This document shows positions 44,522 to 53,397 of a stretch of 63,707 nucleotides of DNA, one piece after another (the first letter of the stretch is position 1; every line of letters starts with the position of its first letter). The translations under genes and the position numbers were made by a program. Below the pieces are notes generated by a model. The model made no database searches and was not told the origin of the DNA. It worked only from the letters and a program-made list of their open reading frames with translations. This stretch comes from a virus. The stretch is taken from IMG/VR virus record IMGVR_UViG_3300017917_002345, positions 1-63,707 of that record; one strand, written 5' to 3'.

Positions 44522-45268
44522 TTAATCGAACTTTACCCAGGTCCAGTCCATGCCCTGTACTGGAGTTAGTCCTATATGGCTGCGGGGAATGAAGTAGAGA
44601 TCCGTGTCTATACGCATTTGGTCCACTAGGTTTGCTATACAACTGTCCACGGCCACTATGGCTTGGGCTCCCTCTAGTATTTTTAGCCAATTGAATATGC
44701 TGGGAGTCTCCCCTTCTGTTATGTATATGGTCTGCCAGTCGTCGGGGATTGTGGAGGGGTCAAATTCTGCTCGATGGTCACTGCCCTCCAAGTGTACTAC
44801 TGCGTAAAGGGGATTCTTGACCAGGCGGTTGTAGAGCTCTTGTTCTTTATCAGTCGCCCGGGTGATGGCGTCTGCTAGGCACCATTTCTTCAGGAAGGGC
44901 ACACTGGCCCGTATGTACTTGTACTGGTCGAACTTGGTGTGCTGGAAGTAAAGTTCTTCGTGGAAGCGGTAGGAGGTGAGTGCTTGGTACAGGGGCAGGT
45001 GTTCTTTTACTCCCGCTTGGTTCAATAGCTGTTCCGGGGTTCGGTAGAAGTAGTTGCCCGTCGTGTCAGTGGCTACTGGTATCCACTGCACCCAGGGCAC
45101 ATGTTGCTCAAAGTGGGGTATGAACTCTTCACATATGGGCCACGAGATGTCATAGCCCTCTTGGTGGTAGTGGTGGGCTATGGGCAGGGCTATCACTATG
45201 TCGCCCAGCCCCCGGCTCTGTATGATGCCCAGGGCGTTCGTCTTGTTCTTGCTCATGTGCTTGCTCAT
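44522..45268 (-). CDS. GT9 heptosyltransferase-like glycosyltransferase
   Basis: 248 residues from the ATG at 45268. N-terminal 'IIQSRGLGDIVIALPIAHHY' is the GT9 (ADP-heptose:LPS heptosyltransferase) start R..G.GD.i...P....., and the C-terminal domain has 'ILEGAQAIVAVDSCIANLVDQM' (usual D[ST]g..H....). It should add a sugar, possibly heptose, to host LPS or another acceptor. One base separates it from the gene upstream. Confidence 0.78.
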   Translation of the reverse strand: MSKHMSKNKTNALGIIQSRGLGDIVIALPIAHHYHQEGYDISWPICEEFIPHFEQHVPWVQWIPVATDTTGNYFYRTPEQLLNQAGVKEHLPLYQALTSYRFHEELYFQHTKFDQYKYIRASVPFLKKWCLADAITRATDKEQELYNRLVKNPLYAVVHLEGSDHRAEFDPSTIPDDWQTIYITEGETPSIFNWLKILEGAQAIVAVDSCIANLVDQMRIDTDLYFIPRSHIGLTPVQGMDWTWVKFD

Positions 45269-45269
45269 A

Positions 45270-46040
45270 TTAGAAATAGCTACCCCGTGGGTGATTGGGG
45301 AAGTAGCACTCGTTGCGTTCCAAGGGCAGATCTCGTCGTGCTTCGCACAGCCATGAGGTGCCCAAGCCAATGGCTAAACTCAGTGCCACACTTTGGTTAC
45401 CGATGAACTGTTCGGCACCGGCGATGACCTCTGCTAGGTCCAGTAGTGTGGGGGTCTCTAGGTGTGGTAGGTCCCAGCCAGTAAACTCCCGGAAGGCCTC
45501 GTACTCTGCGGGCAGGCCCACGAACACGCTCTGTTGGTCCGCACCCTCACTCAGCCATTGATCCCATACATCCCGACTAGAGGGGTCGCACCAACGTGCC
45601 GTGCGGTTGACAACTAGGTTGCGGGCGCCCAAATCCCGGGGTCGGGCCACACGGAGCCAAGGGGTGTTTCTCAGCTCCTCCTGCACCCTTGTGTCCAGGA
45701 TGCCGAACTCCCGTGCGTAGATGTCCACATAGTTGCCCGGGTGGTGAACAAATGTGGTGCGAAATCGGTCCAAGTTGTGGGTGATCTCCGTGGTCTTGGG
45801 GTCCAGGGCTTCAAAGCTGTGTATGTAGTCCTGATGTTCCATAAAGCTCTGCATGAACTCCCTATCTTGGTCAGTCATGCGCCCCCGGTGAAACTCCAGG
45901 GGCTTGCTGCCATAGTAGTGCTCGCCGATCCAGTCGATTTGGTTGAGGTGCAGGTAAAACTCCCCACCCCCGAAATGTCGCACTAGGGGTAGACTGTAGA
46001 TGAGGTCTCCCATGGTGCCGCTGTGTTTGAATCTATTCAT
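45270..46040 (-). CDS. GT9-like glycosyltransferase
   Basis: 256 residues from the ATG at 46040 (AAAGGAAAAACGCCTT). 'FKHSGTMGDLIYSLPLVRHFGG' is the GT9-type N-terminus, and 'DLAEVIAGAEQFIGNQSVALSLAIGLG' the donor-binding end (iGn.s....lA...g). Works with the gene downstream, probably in LPS or virion glycosylation. Confidence 0.78.
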   Translation of the reverse strand: MNRFKHSGTMGDLIYSLPLVRHFGGGEFYLHLNQIDWIGEHYYGSKPLEFHRGRMTDQDREFMQSFMEHQDYIHSFEALDPKTTEITHNLDRFRTTFVHHPGNYVDIYAREFGILDTRVQEELRNTPWLRVARPRDLGARNLVVNRTARWCDPSSRDVWDQWLSEGADQQSVFVGLPAEYEAFREFTGWDLPHLETPTLLDLAEVIAGAEQFIGNQSVALSLAIGLGTSWLCEARRDLPLERNECYFPNHPRGSYF

Positions 46041-46068
46041 AAGGCGTTTTTCCTTTTCTTTCTGTGCG

Positions 46069-46076
46069 TATTTATT
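46069..46076 (-). promoter_or_regulatory. T4-type late promoter
   Basis: AATAAATA upstream of the two glycosyltransferase genes. Confidence 0.55.
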
Positions 46077-46115
46077 GGAGACCTGTAGACCCCGAAAAAT
46101 ACTGCACAAGACTAA

Positions 46116-46123
46116 CATAAATA
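46116..46123 (+). promoter_or_regulatory. T4-type late promoter
   Basis: CATAAATA, 26 bases before the ATG at 46150; divergent from the glycosyltransferase promoter. Confidence 0.55.
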
Positions 46124-46149
46124 TAGCAAACGACCAACTATCCTACTAT

Positions 46150-46959
46150 ATGACTTTTCCAGTTTCCACCGGTACTAGCATTACTGCTCTCCAATACAAC
46201 ACACTCCATAACTCTGTGAATAACGTACTGGGGTTGGGTGAAAACGGCTATGGGCTGGCAATCCTGCTCAGTGCGCCCATTACTAATCAAAACAAACTCA
46301 CTGCCCAAGCGTGGGACAATCTTCGAACCGATATCGATATTGCCTACAGGCACATCACGAACGCACCTAGTACAATCCCGGCAATTGTTACCGGTACTAC
46401 AGTAGTCACAGCGGCTATTATAAACAAGTTCTGGGAAGCAGTGGAGTTTATTGACGAAAACAGACTCACCTGCCACCCCCAGCAGTACTTCAAGGACCCT
46501 GCTACTGGCGCCACTGTGAACACCGAAGGGGGTGTGAGCAGTAGAACTGCCGGGTGGGGTTTGCCACCGGACCCCACTAGCATTACCCATGAGGTCAATG
46601 TGGTTTGGGCATCACCGGCCATAAGATCATACTTCTTCAACTCCGGTGGTATACTGGAATGGAAACCCTATCACACTAACGCACCCATGACCCCCGGAGC
46701 CACCCTCAATGACTTGGATACCGAGTGGGCATCCTTTATCAATTATGTTCAAGCACAGGGTGGTTGGGATTATGGTAGTGAGACCTATAGGGACTGGGAT
46801 ACCACATCGACCACGTACACCAGTGGAACCCTGCGCATTAGCATCACTGCCAGTCAGGAAACAGAAACGAACATACGATTTGTCTGCACGTTCACTAATG
46901 CAGAAACACCACAACTGATAGTAACACCGAGCGGTGAGTACTATAACATTCTCTATTAA
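46150..46959 (+). CDS. virion structural protein
   Basis: 269 residues from the ATG at 46150; the reading frame runs further upstream but that part overlaps the divergent gene. 'FPVSTGTSITALQYNTLHNSVNNVLGLG' and a beta-rich C-terminus with Ser/Thr/Asn-rich loops belong to a structural family recalled from aquatic T4-like phages. Late promoter upstream. Confidence 0.72.
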   Translation: MTFPVSTGTSITALQYNTLHNSVNNVLGLGENGYGLAILLSAPITNQNKLTAQAWDNLRTDIDIAYRHITNAPSTIPAIVTGTTVVTAAIINKFWEAVEFIDENRLTCHPQQYFKDPATGATVNTEGGVSSRTAGWGLPPDPTSITHEVNVVWASPAIRSYFFNSGGILEWKPYHTNAPMTPGATLNDLDTEWASFINYVQAQGGWDYGSETYRDWDTTSTTYTSGTLRISITASQETETNIRFVCTFTNAETPQLIVTPSGEYYNILY

Positions 46960-46964
46960 GCACT

Positions 46965-48131
46965 ATGGCGTCTAAAACATTCAAACTGCAAAACCTTTCG
47001 TCGGGGCCTGCCGAAGTAACCAGCATAAACTTTACCACGCCATCGGGAGTGCAGCACTCTGCAAACTTGAGCAATTTCGGGGGCAATTTAACTGGCAAGA
47101 CCAACTTTACTGGTTCCGATGGCGCGTTTGTAGTAACCAAAAACTACATACGAGACACCAAACCCCAATCAGTTCAATTTCAGAGTTATTCGGAGTACCC
47201 TACCGCCACTGCTAACTTTGCAAGTTATAACACAGTCACTAACATGCTTTCGATTACTAATGCATCGGGAGAAATTGGATCCGGATGGACTGTAACAGGC
47301 GCCGGCGGCGCTTTCAATGGCACCCAAACTGTTTTATCTGCATCGCCGGGTAGCGTAAAGCTCAGTCAAGGACCGTTGACTACCGTTGTGGGTACTCCTA
47401 TATTGACTTTTACTGGACCTAACCCCATAAGACAGCTAACAGTTAATAGAAATGATCGAATACTAGCAGGATGGGTTGCAAGTTCAGTTCCTACCGGATT
47501 TACTAGTGGGCAAACTGTGTCTAGGATAATTCCTACCGGCGATCCAGCAGTCACCGTAATTGAAATGAGTGCCAATCCCGACAGCCCACTCACTGCCGGG
47601 CAATCTATAACTTTTTCTGCACCCGGTGGCGCAATAGAACTGTATGTAGATGACACCGCTGGTATAATACCAGGGTTCAAAGTAACAGGAAACGGGTACA
47701 CTGGAGATCAAAGAGTCGAGCTCATTTACTTAGATCCGCCTAGGCTAATAATCAGTGCCCACCCTCCTGGCAATCCTGTATATCCAGGATCTGTGTCGTT
47801 CGTTGATGACGGCCCTATAAGTATTATACCAGCAGGATCATCAGTGGACTTCACTATCGATTATACTCAAACGCTTAATACCCCCGCAACAGTCACTGCT
47901 ACTATGGTCATTAGCGCAAACCTGTTGGGCGAATCAGTTATAAAAACTATCAAGAATACTGTTGCCGTTTCGCAAGCGCCAGTTGAAAACCCAAATACGG
48001 ATTTTACACCTGGTGGCGGATCGGGAGAAACTGCACCGGGGACGGTAACGGACAGCGGTGGCAGCAGCAGTGGAAGTAATTGGAATTGGATACCTTTGGC
48101 TGTGTTTATTTTTACAGGTTGGTTTTGGTAA
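46965..48131 (+). CDS. beta-rich structural protein with C-terminal anchor-like segment
   Basis: 388 residues. Repeated Ig-like beta composition, a Gly/Ser-rich linker near residue 360 (GGSSSGSNWNW) and a hydrophobic end (IPLAVFIFTGWFW). Probable decoration, tail or fibre-related protein. No family named. Confidence 0.68.
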   Translation: MASKTFKLQNLSSGPAEVTSINFTTPSGVQHSANLSNFGGNLTGKTNFTGSDGAFVVTKNYIRDTKPQSVQFQSYSEYPTATANFASYNTVTNMLSITNASGEIGSGWTVTGAGGAFNGTQTVLSASPGSVKLSQGPLTTVVGTPILTFTGPNPIRQLTVNRNDRILAGWVASSVPTGFTSGQTVSRIIPTGDPAVTVIEMSANPDSPLTAGQSITFSAPGGAIELYVDDTAGIIPGFKVTGNGYTGDQRVELIYLDPPRLIISAHPPGNPVYPGSVSFVDDGPISIIPAGSSVDFTIDYTQTLNTPATVTATMVISANLLGESVIKTIKNTVAVSQAPVENPNTDFTPGGGSGETAPGTVTDSGGSSSGSNWNWIPLAVFIFTGWFW

Positions 48132-48137
48132 GATATT

Positions 48138-49652
48138 ATGGCAACATCATTTAACGTTAATCTTGGAATTGAAAGTCGATTGGGGTTTAAGAGGCCCAGT
48201 GGTGCAGTAGAAGCTCCTTTGCCTGTAATGCAAACTACTCGAACTCTAAATGGAGAAACTTTTGCAGATACTGGTATATCGGCACAGACAAAGATTTTGT
48301 TCATAAGCGATATTGGCATATATGATGGTATTCGTACTGGTACTACTAGCTCCGTGCAACCAGTAACATTGACCAACTACGGTAATACTGAAGTACTCAT
48401 CACTGCCACATATCTTAGTGCAAACGGTGCTAGCCCCATACTGATATTAGACCCAGAAGGTGCAGGAACGAGTGTACCATTGGAATCGGGCGCTGGCAAC
48501 TTTAGATATGGTTACTATTCTCCAATATCAGTACCTCCTAGCGGATCGACTACTCTTGGTTTATCATACAGGGGAGATCAAGAAGGTGAATGGTCTAATG
48601 GTATTATATTTCTTGCAAACACTGATCTAGGAATCTATAAAAGCACCACTCGACAAATAGTTGGTAATATATATGAGTTTGATCTGGACCCCAAGGAAGT
48701 GTCATATACCTTCAGCGATTTTGAAGCACCATTCATTCAAGAATTTACTGTTACTCCCTATCAAGGAGTAACTGATGAACTCGAAGTCACTATCGGGGAA
48801 ACTGCTGCATCTGCATTCGCCGTTGTCAGTAAATCTACATCCTCATTCTCCATTGGGTTCAATCCTAGACTTATTGGAAACGTAAATGGCGTATACACTG
48901 CAACAATATCGGTACTGGCAAGAAGCGGTGAGTTCACTGATTCTGAGACTGCCACACTCACTGTTACTGTTGATATAACACCAGATGCCTATCGACCTAT
49001 ATCCCAAACATCCTATTGGAGGAGTGCAGGGTCATTTGATAATAGTGTTGTCGGAGTAAGTTACGATAAAATAGGTGGAAGAAAGACTATAACAATCGGA
49101 GTGGGTACCGGCGGCAACGGAGTTCCTGAATTTGCAAACGGGGGCAAGGCTTATGCCGATGTATCTAGTATAGGTAGATATGGTGCAACTGCTCAAATAC
49201 CCTACCCTGGTTGGGCCAATGTCTACAGAATTCCAGTCAATGCAGACGGTGATACAACACCTAGAACCTACTACTCTAAAGACTATCAAGTCAAAAACGC
49301 CGGCGTGGATTACGGATCTTATTTCGGTGATTACGAGTCCGAAGGTTCTATGTTCATAATCTATGATGATGGTGAAGGAAATATTAGAGTCGAGCTAACT
49401 CGACTTAGAGCATTATCTGGAAACGAGTCCATAGACCGAACACTAAAGAATTTAACTAGAGCACTGCATTACTATTCCGCAGTTGACTCTCCTAGTAGAT
49501 ATCCCGATAATGCCAGGGGAAATTTAGACCCATCTCCGACAAATGCATTTGGTGACTTTACGAGCGATGGGCTGTATACTCATCTGTTCTTAGGGTTCCT
49601 AAAGAATGGAAGAGTAGTCTCGTCAATAGTAGATTTACCAAAATCTATTTAA
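48138..49652 (+). CDS. large beta-rich structural protein
   Basis: 504 residues. Two or three Ig/abnormal-spindle-like beta units ('VQPVTLTNYGNTEVLITATYL', 'VSYTFSDFEAPFIQEFTVTP'), then a C-terminal domain with 'QTSYWRSAGSFDNSVVGVSYDKIGG'. Likely an exposed virion component. It follows the previous gene by 6 bp. Confidence 0.7.
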   Translation: MATSFNVNLGIESRLGFKRPSGAVEAPLPVMQTTRTLNGETFADTGISAQTKILFISDIGIYDGIRTGTTSSVQPVTLTNYGNTEVLITATYLSANGASPILILDPEGAGTSVPLESGAGNFRYGYYSPISVPPSGSTTLGLSYRGDQEGEWSNGIIFLANTDLGIYKSTTRQIVGNIYEFDLDPKEVSYTFSDFEAPFIQEFTVTPYQGVTDELEVTIGETAASAFAVVSKSTSSFSIGFNPRLIGNVNGVYTATISVLARSGEFTDSETATLTVTVDITPDAYRPISQTSYWRSAGSFDNSVVGVSYDKIGGRKTITIGVGTGGNGVPEFANGGKAYADVSSIGRYGATAQIPYPGWANVYRIPVNADGDTTPRTYYSKDYQVKNAGVDYGSYFGDYESEGSMFIIYDDGEGNIRVELTRLRALSGNESIDRTLKNLTRALHYYSAVDSPSRYPDNARGNLDPSPTNAFGDFTSDGLYTHLFLGFLKNGRVVSSIVDLPKSI

Positions 49653-49668
49653 GAATTACCAAAATTAG

Positions 49669-49697
49669 TTGGTTTTTATCCAATTTGGCAGTATAAT
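49669..49697 (+). promoter_or_regulatory. sigma70-like promoter for the lysin gene
   Basis: TTGGTT-N17-TATAAT; a second TATAAT-like box lies at about 49711-49716. The ribosome site is strong (AAAAAAGGAGGG). Confidence 0.6.
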
Positions 49698-49750
49698 CTG
49701 TCAAAGTTGTATAATTATTCTTACAACTCTTAAAAAAGGAGGGCATACCA

Positions 49751-50362
49751 ATGTCTAAACTACTTAACAAAGTAGCTAACACAGTAATAGGCCTGATGTT
49801 TTTATCTGGTGGCGTGGCGGCTGCAGGAACGGATATTAGCAACAGCACAGCAGCACAGGTCAATAATTACTCAGAATCGAAAAACAGTTCGATAAATTAT
49901 AGTCCTGCAGATCCGAAAGAACTACTGTGTCTAGCTCGTAATATTTTTTATGAATCAGCTAGCGAACCTGAAGAAGGTAAAATTGCAGTAGGTGTCGTGA
50001 CTCTAAACAGGGTGGATGATCCAAGATTCCCTAAGACAGTTTGCGAGGTTGTCAAACAAAAGACCCTCGTTGTTCGAACGGTTAGCGTGGAAAACAAACA
50101 AGTAAATGTCAAGAGAATGATTTGCCAGTTCAGCTGGGTTTGTGAGATCACTAGGCGTATCACTCAAACAGACGAAAGATGGATACAGAGTTTAGATATC
50201 GCAAGACGTTTGCTTGAAGGAGAACATGATGATCACAAGTCTTATCTAGGGAACATTTTATATTTTCATTCCGCACAAATAAATCCCATGTGGATAGGTT
50301 TGAAAAAGTCAATAAGAATTGGCAGTCATGTTTTTTATGTTGACCGGGCTCGGCATAAATAA
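49751..50362 (+). CDS. exported SleB-like cell-wall hydrolase
   Basis: 203 residues. Signal peptide (MSKLLNKVANTVIGLMFLSGGVAAAG, cut near residue 25), then 'LLCLARNIFYESASEPEEGKIAVGVVTLNRVDDPRFPKTVCEVV', the Hydrolase_2/SleB domain with its catalytic Glu, and 'ICQFSW'. A peptidoglycan hydrolase that uses host secretion, so a probable endolysin or virion-independent wall enzyme. Confidence 0.88.
   Translation: MSKLLNKVANTVIGLMFLSGGVAAAGTDISNSTAAQVNNYSESKNSSINYSPADPKELLCLARNIFYESASEPEEGKIAVGVVTLNRVDDPRFPKTVCEVVKQKTLVVRTVSVENKQVNVKRMICQFSWVCEITRRITQTDERWIQSLDIARRLLEGEHDDHKSYLGNILYFHSAQINPMWIGLKKSIRIGSHVFYVDRARHK
50354..50361 (+). promoter_or_regulatory. T4-type late promoter
   Basis: CATAAATA at the end of the SleB-like gene, five bases before the ATG at 50367, so a leaderless start. 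Confidence 0.65.
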
Positions 50363-50366
50363 TGGC

Positions 50367-50657
50367 ATGAGAGCACATGAGTTTATCACTGAATCAGCTG
50401 CCTGGCGTCGTAAAGAAGGAAAAAGCAAAACCGGAGGATTGAATGCCAAGGGTGTTGCTAGCTATCGAAGAGAAAATCCAGGCAGCAAGCTACAAATGGC
50501 TGTTACTACTCCACCTAGCAAACTTAAACCTGGCAGCAAGGCTGCAAAACGTAGAAAGAGTTTTTGTGCTAGGATGAGTGGTGTCGAAGGTCCTATGGAA
50601 AAAGATGGCAAGCCGACTCGTAAAGCTCTTGCGCTAAGAAAGTGGAATTGCGAATGA
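50367..50657 (+). CDS. DUF6321-like basic protein with capsid-targeting N-terminus
   Basis: 96 residues from the ATG at 50367. Begins MRAHEFITE-S, which fits the T4 capsid-targeting sequence and (L/I)-x-E cleavage rule. The rest ('GGLNAKGVASYRRENPGSKL', 'KRRKSFCARMSGV') is the DUF6321-like family, basic. A likely internal head protein injected with DNA. Confidence 0.8.
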   Translation: MRAHEFITESAAWRRKEGKSKTGGLNAKGVASYRRENPGSKLQMAVTTPPSKLKPGSKAAKRRKSFCARMSGVEGPMEKDGKPTRKALALRKWNCE

Positions 50658-50911
50658 GGATTAATGAAATTCTAAGTGAAAGAAAACTTTCTCCACCGAC
50701 AGCCAGTCAGTGTGCAGTCAAAGTTTTGTCAAACGTAAGACGTGCTCAATGTGTTGCAAGAGGTCTTAGAGCACACGACAGTAACCACACCGATGGCACA
50801 GGTAAACAAGGTGTTGACGGAAGCGGGAAGTCGCTAAAAGGAAGAAAAGTTAAGAGTGAGAAGTACGGTGGAGTGGTCAAAGACTACACCGCAAAATCTC
50901 GTGGACGTTAA
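50654..50911 (+). CDS. basic protein with capsid-targeting N-terminus
   Basis: 85 residues from the ATG at 50654, overlapping the previous stop (ATGA). Begins MRINEILSE-R. The rest is basic and Gly-rich ('HDSNHTDGTGKQGVDGSGKS'). Probably packaged in the head. Confidence 0.75.
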   Translation: MRINEILSERKLSPPTASQCAVKVLSNVRRAQCVARGLRAHDSNHTDGTGKQGVDGSGKSLKGRKVKSEKYGGVVKDYTAKSRGR

Positions 50912-51255
50912 TCTTCGTTCTTTCTAAAAGTTTCTACAGCTTTTTCTAATAACTCAAAATGATCAAGGTCTGCGTATTGGTCGTCTAATTCGTAGATCTT
51001 GTCTTCAGTACTAGTCGCTTCCCACTCTTCTACACCAATCATTTCCATTAGCTCTGTAAATGAGATCGGTTCTCCTCTCATCTGACTTACCCAAACACAG
51101 GTTAAGAAGCTACACATAAAGACGACTCGATCATCGTCTATACCAAATTCATCACACCAATCTCTAGTTTTGGCAAGATAATAGTCGATATCTTCAATCC
51201 TGTTTTCCAATTGGATAATCCATTCTTTCGTATCGTCTCTGGACCAGTACTTCAT
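50908..51255 (-). CDS. hypothetical acidic protein
   Basis: 115 residues: 'EWIIQLENRIEDIDYYLAKTRDWCDEFGIDDDRVVFMCSF' helical. Late-type box CATAAATA upstream (51274-51281). No family recognised. Confidence 0.72.
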   Translation of the reverse strand: MKYWSRDDTKEWIIQLENRIEDIDYYLAKTRDWCDEFGIDDDRVVFMCSFLTCVWVSQMRGEPISFTELMEMIGVEEWEATSTEDKIYELDDQYADLDHFELLEKAVETFRKNED

Positions 51256-51273
51256 ATTTGTGTCCTCCCAAAC

Positions 51274-51281
51274 TATTTATG
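51274..51281 (-). promoter_or_regulatory. T4-type late promoter
   Basis: CATAAATA followed by GGGAGGACACAAAT and the ATG at 51255. Confidence 0.58.
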
Positions 51282-51290
51282 GTTAAGGCA

Positions 51291-51319
51291 TTGACACTGC
51301 CAGCAGAGTACTGTATAAT
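51291..51319 (+). promoter_or_regulatory. sigma70 promoter for DNA ligase
   Basis: TTGACA-N17-TATAAT, perfect consensus. Confidence 0.85.
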
Positions 51320-51347
51320 AATCTTATAAAGACATTTAGGACACCAA

Positions 51348-52640
51348 ATGACTACACCTTGCGATGCAGTAATTCGTAGCCTCGAAGAACACTCTAGTCG
51401 GCTAAACAAAGAGGCAATCATTGAAGCCGAGAAGGACAATGCGGAATTGTTCGAAGGCTTTAATCTTGCACTCAGTCCCTTTATTACCTTTGGTGTAAAG
51501 AAGGTACCGACACATTCTGGTCCTGATGGACAAGGACTTCCCTGGGCTGCATTTACACACTTGTGTGAACTCCTGCGAACTCGCCAACTGACTGGTGATG
51601 CTGCCCGACAGGCGATTGAACTCTCACTATCGGCTAGTACACAGCGGCAATGGAACGATTGGTACCGACGGATCCTTATTAAGGACTTGCGCTGCGGTGT
51701 GAGTGAAAAAACAATTAACAAAATTGTTAAAGGTGCGGTCCCGTTGTTTGAGTGCATGTTGGCTCATGATGGCGCTGGTCACGAAAGTAAGATTGTTGGC
51801 AAAAAGTTGCTTGAGCCCAAACTCGACGGTGTTAGGGCAATTTTGATTATTGATGCAGACTCCCAAACTGCTACCATTTACAGCCGTAACGGCAAAGTGC
51901 TTGAAAACTTCGGTCATATTACTTCTGCTGTAGAAGCTAATATGGAGTTGTTTGATCGTAGCATAGTCATCGATGGGGAAGTAGTCAGCAAGTCGTTCCA
52001 AGACCTGATGAAACAGGTTCATAGAAAGAGCGATGCAGATGCTAGCGATGCAAGATTGATGGCATTTGATATCGTACCCCTCAGTGAGTTCCGTAAAGGT
52101 AAGAGTGTCCTGGGGCAGCGCCGCAGGAGCAACCTCCTGAGGAGCATGAAACCAGTTCTGGATAAAATTGGCAGCATCGACATCATCCCGCAAAAGGAAG
52201 TAGATTTGAGCACCGAGCAAGGACGCCAGGAGTTCAAACAGTACAACAAGGAAGCAATTGATGCAGGCTTTGAAGGTATCATGATCAAAGATGTTGATGC
52301 ACCTTATGTATGCAAGCGCCATGTGGCATGGCTAAAACAAAAGCCGTTTATTGAAGTAAGTTTGACTATTGTGGGCGTTGAGCCCGGAACAGGGAAAAAT
52401 GAAGGTAAGATGGGTGCAGTCATTTGCGAAGGCGAAGACGATGGCAAATTCATTAGAGTCAATGTTGGGTCTGGTTGGACAGACGCTCAAAGAGCCGAAA
52501 TTGACGATTCAGTCATTGGCCAGATCCTGGAAGTCCGAGCAGATGCGATCACTAGGAGCCAAGATAGTGAGGACGTATACAGTCTACGGTTCCCACGGGC
52601 ACTTCGATTCCGCGGCTTTGCGGCAGGTGAGAAAATATAA
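51348..52640 (+). CDS. ATP-dependent DNA ligase (gp30-like)
   Basis: 430 residues. Nucleotidyltransferase motif I 'LLEPKLDGVRAI' with catalytic Lys at about 158, 'YSRNGK' (III), 'DGEVV' (IIIa), 'EGIMIKD' (IV) and 'AWLKQKP' (V), then an OB-fold. Seals nicks in phage DNA. Heads an operon with the next three genes. Confidence 0.93.
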   Translation: MTTPCDAVIRSLEEHSSRLNKEAIIEAEKDNAELFEGFNLALSPFITFGVKKVPTHSGPDGQGLPWAAFTHLCELLRTRQLTGDAARQAIELSLSASTQRQWNDWYRRILIKDLRCGVSEKTINKIVKGAVPLFECMLAHDGAGHESKIVGKKLLEPKLDGVRAILIIDADSQTATIYSRNGKVLENFGHITSAVEANMELFDRSIVIDGEVVSKSFQDLMKQVHRKSDADASDARLMAFDIVPLSEFRKGKSVLGQRRRSNLLRSMKPVLDKIGSIDIIPQKEVDLSTEQGRQEFKQYNKEAIDAGFEGIMIKDVDAPYVCKRHVAWLKQKPFIEVSLTIVGVEPGTGKNEGKMGAVICEGEDDGKFIRVNVGSGWTDAQRAEIDDSVIGQILEVRADAITRSQDSEDVYSLRFPRALRFRGFAAGEKI

Positions 52641-52641
52641 G

Positions 52642-52884
52642 ATGGACAAACTAGCAGTAAAAGAATTAATCTACGGCGGTATCAACGAACTGGTACATAA
52701 CGACAAGTTTTACAGGCATAGCTCTGTGGGACCCGAGTACTGTCGATTCACAGATGCGGGGAAAGTTGCCCTCGAGGAATTTATGGCCCAAATGGCAGTA
52801 AATATGTATAAGGCAGAATCAGCCGATCTCGATAAACGAGCAAAGGAGATGGTTATTAATGGACTTAAAGGAGAAAGAGTTTAA
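52642..52884 (+). CDS. hypothetical protein in ligase/IF-1 operon
   Basis: 80 residues from the ATG at 52642, one base after the ligase stop. '[43 protein letters not shown]' is reminiscent of small phage proteins of this position; helical. Function unknown. Confidence 0.72.
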   Translation: MDKLAVKELIYGGINELVHNDKFYRHSSVGPEYCRFTDAGKVALEEFMAQMAVNMYKAESADLDKRAKEMVINGLKGERV

Positions 52885-52886
52885 TC

Positions 52887-53108
52887 GTGGCTAAGGAAGA
52901 TGTCATTAGTTTAGAAGGAAAAATAGAAGAAGTACTACCCAACGCAATGTTTCGGGTAAAATTACTAGAACAAAATACTACTGTTCTAGGTCACATTTCA
53001 GGGAAGATGCGGCAAAATCGTATTCAAATCTTGGCGGGGGATTTGGTTCAAGTGGAAATGAGCCCATACGATTTAACAAAGTGCCGAATTGTCTATCGCA
53101 CTAAATGA
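52887..53108 (+). CDS. infA: translation initiation factor IF-1
   Basis: 73 residues from GTG at 52887 (AAGGAGAAAGAG upstream). It aligns end to end with bacterial IF-1 (72 residues in E. coli): '[18 protein letters not shown]', '[14 protein letters not shown]', '[21 protein letters not shown]'. S1-like OB fold that binds the 30S A site during initiation. A phage copy is rare; it lies between ligase-operon genes and an LRW-family gene. Confidence 0.93.
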   Translation: MAKEDVISLEGKIEEVLPNAMFRVKLLEQNTTVLGHISGKMRQNRIQILAGDLVQVEMSPYDLTKCRIVYRTK

Positions 53109-53374
53109 TAGATTCAAAGAACCCGCTAGACGAAGAATATGCAGAAATTCTAGAGGCTAAGAGGAAACGCAACGAGCATTGGCTGCGTATGCGTAGGGCA
53201 AAAGCATACTGGGAGATGTTGTATGGCCCTGATGATATCAGCAAATTTTGGCCTTGGTTGGATCGAGAATTTGGTCTTAAGCCAGAACAAGACTCTTACG
53301 GTAATATTATCGAAGGTTACGTTATAACAGATGAGAAGAAATACACTATTTTTCTTCTAAAGTTTAGCCAATAA
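53105..53374 (+). CDS. solitary LRW-family member
   Basis: 89 residues. '[13 protein letters not shown]' and the end '[15 protein letters not shown]' fit the family consensus of the 8-14 kb array, 40 kb away. ATGA-coupled to IF-1. Confidence 0.75.
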   Translation: MIDSKNPLDEEYAEILEAKRKRNEHWLRMRRAKAYWEMLYGPDDISKFWPWLDREFGLKPEQDSYGNIIEGYVITDEKKYTIFLLKFSQ

Positions 53375-53396
53375 AAAAGCCCCTTACGGGGCTTTT
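53375..53396 (+). terminator. rho-independent terminator, bidirectional
   Basis: AAAAGCCCC-TTAC-GGGGCTTTT between convergent genes. Confidence 0.9.
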
Positions 53397-53397
53397 C

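Noticed and set aside
46000-46149. Longer N-terminus of the structural gene at 46150
   Set aside because: The extension runs antisense over the divergent glycosyltransferase start and its promoter, and lies before the late promoter.
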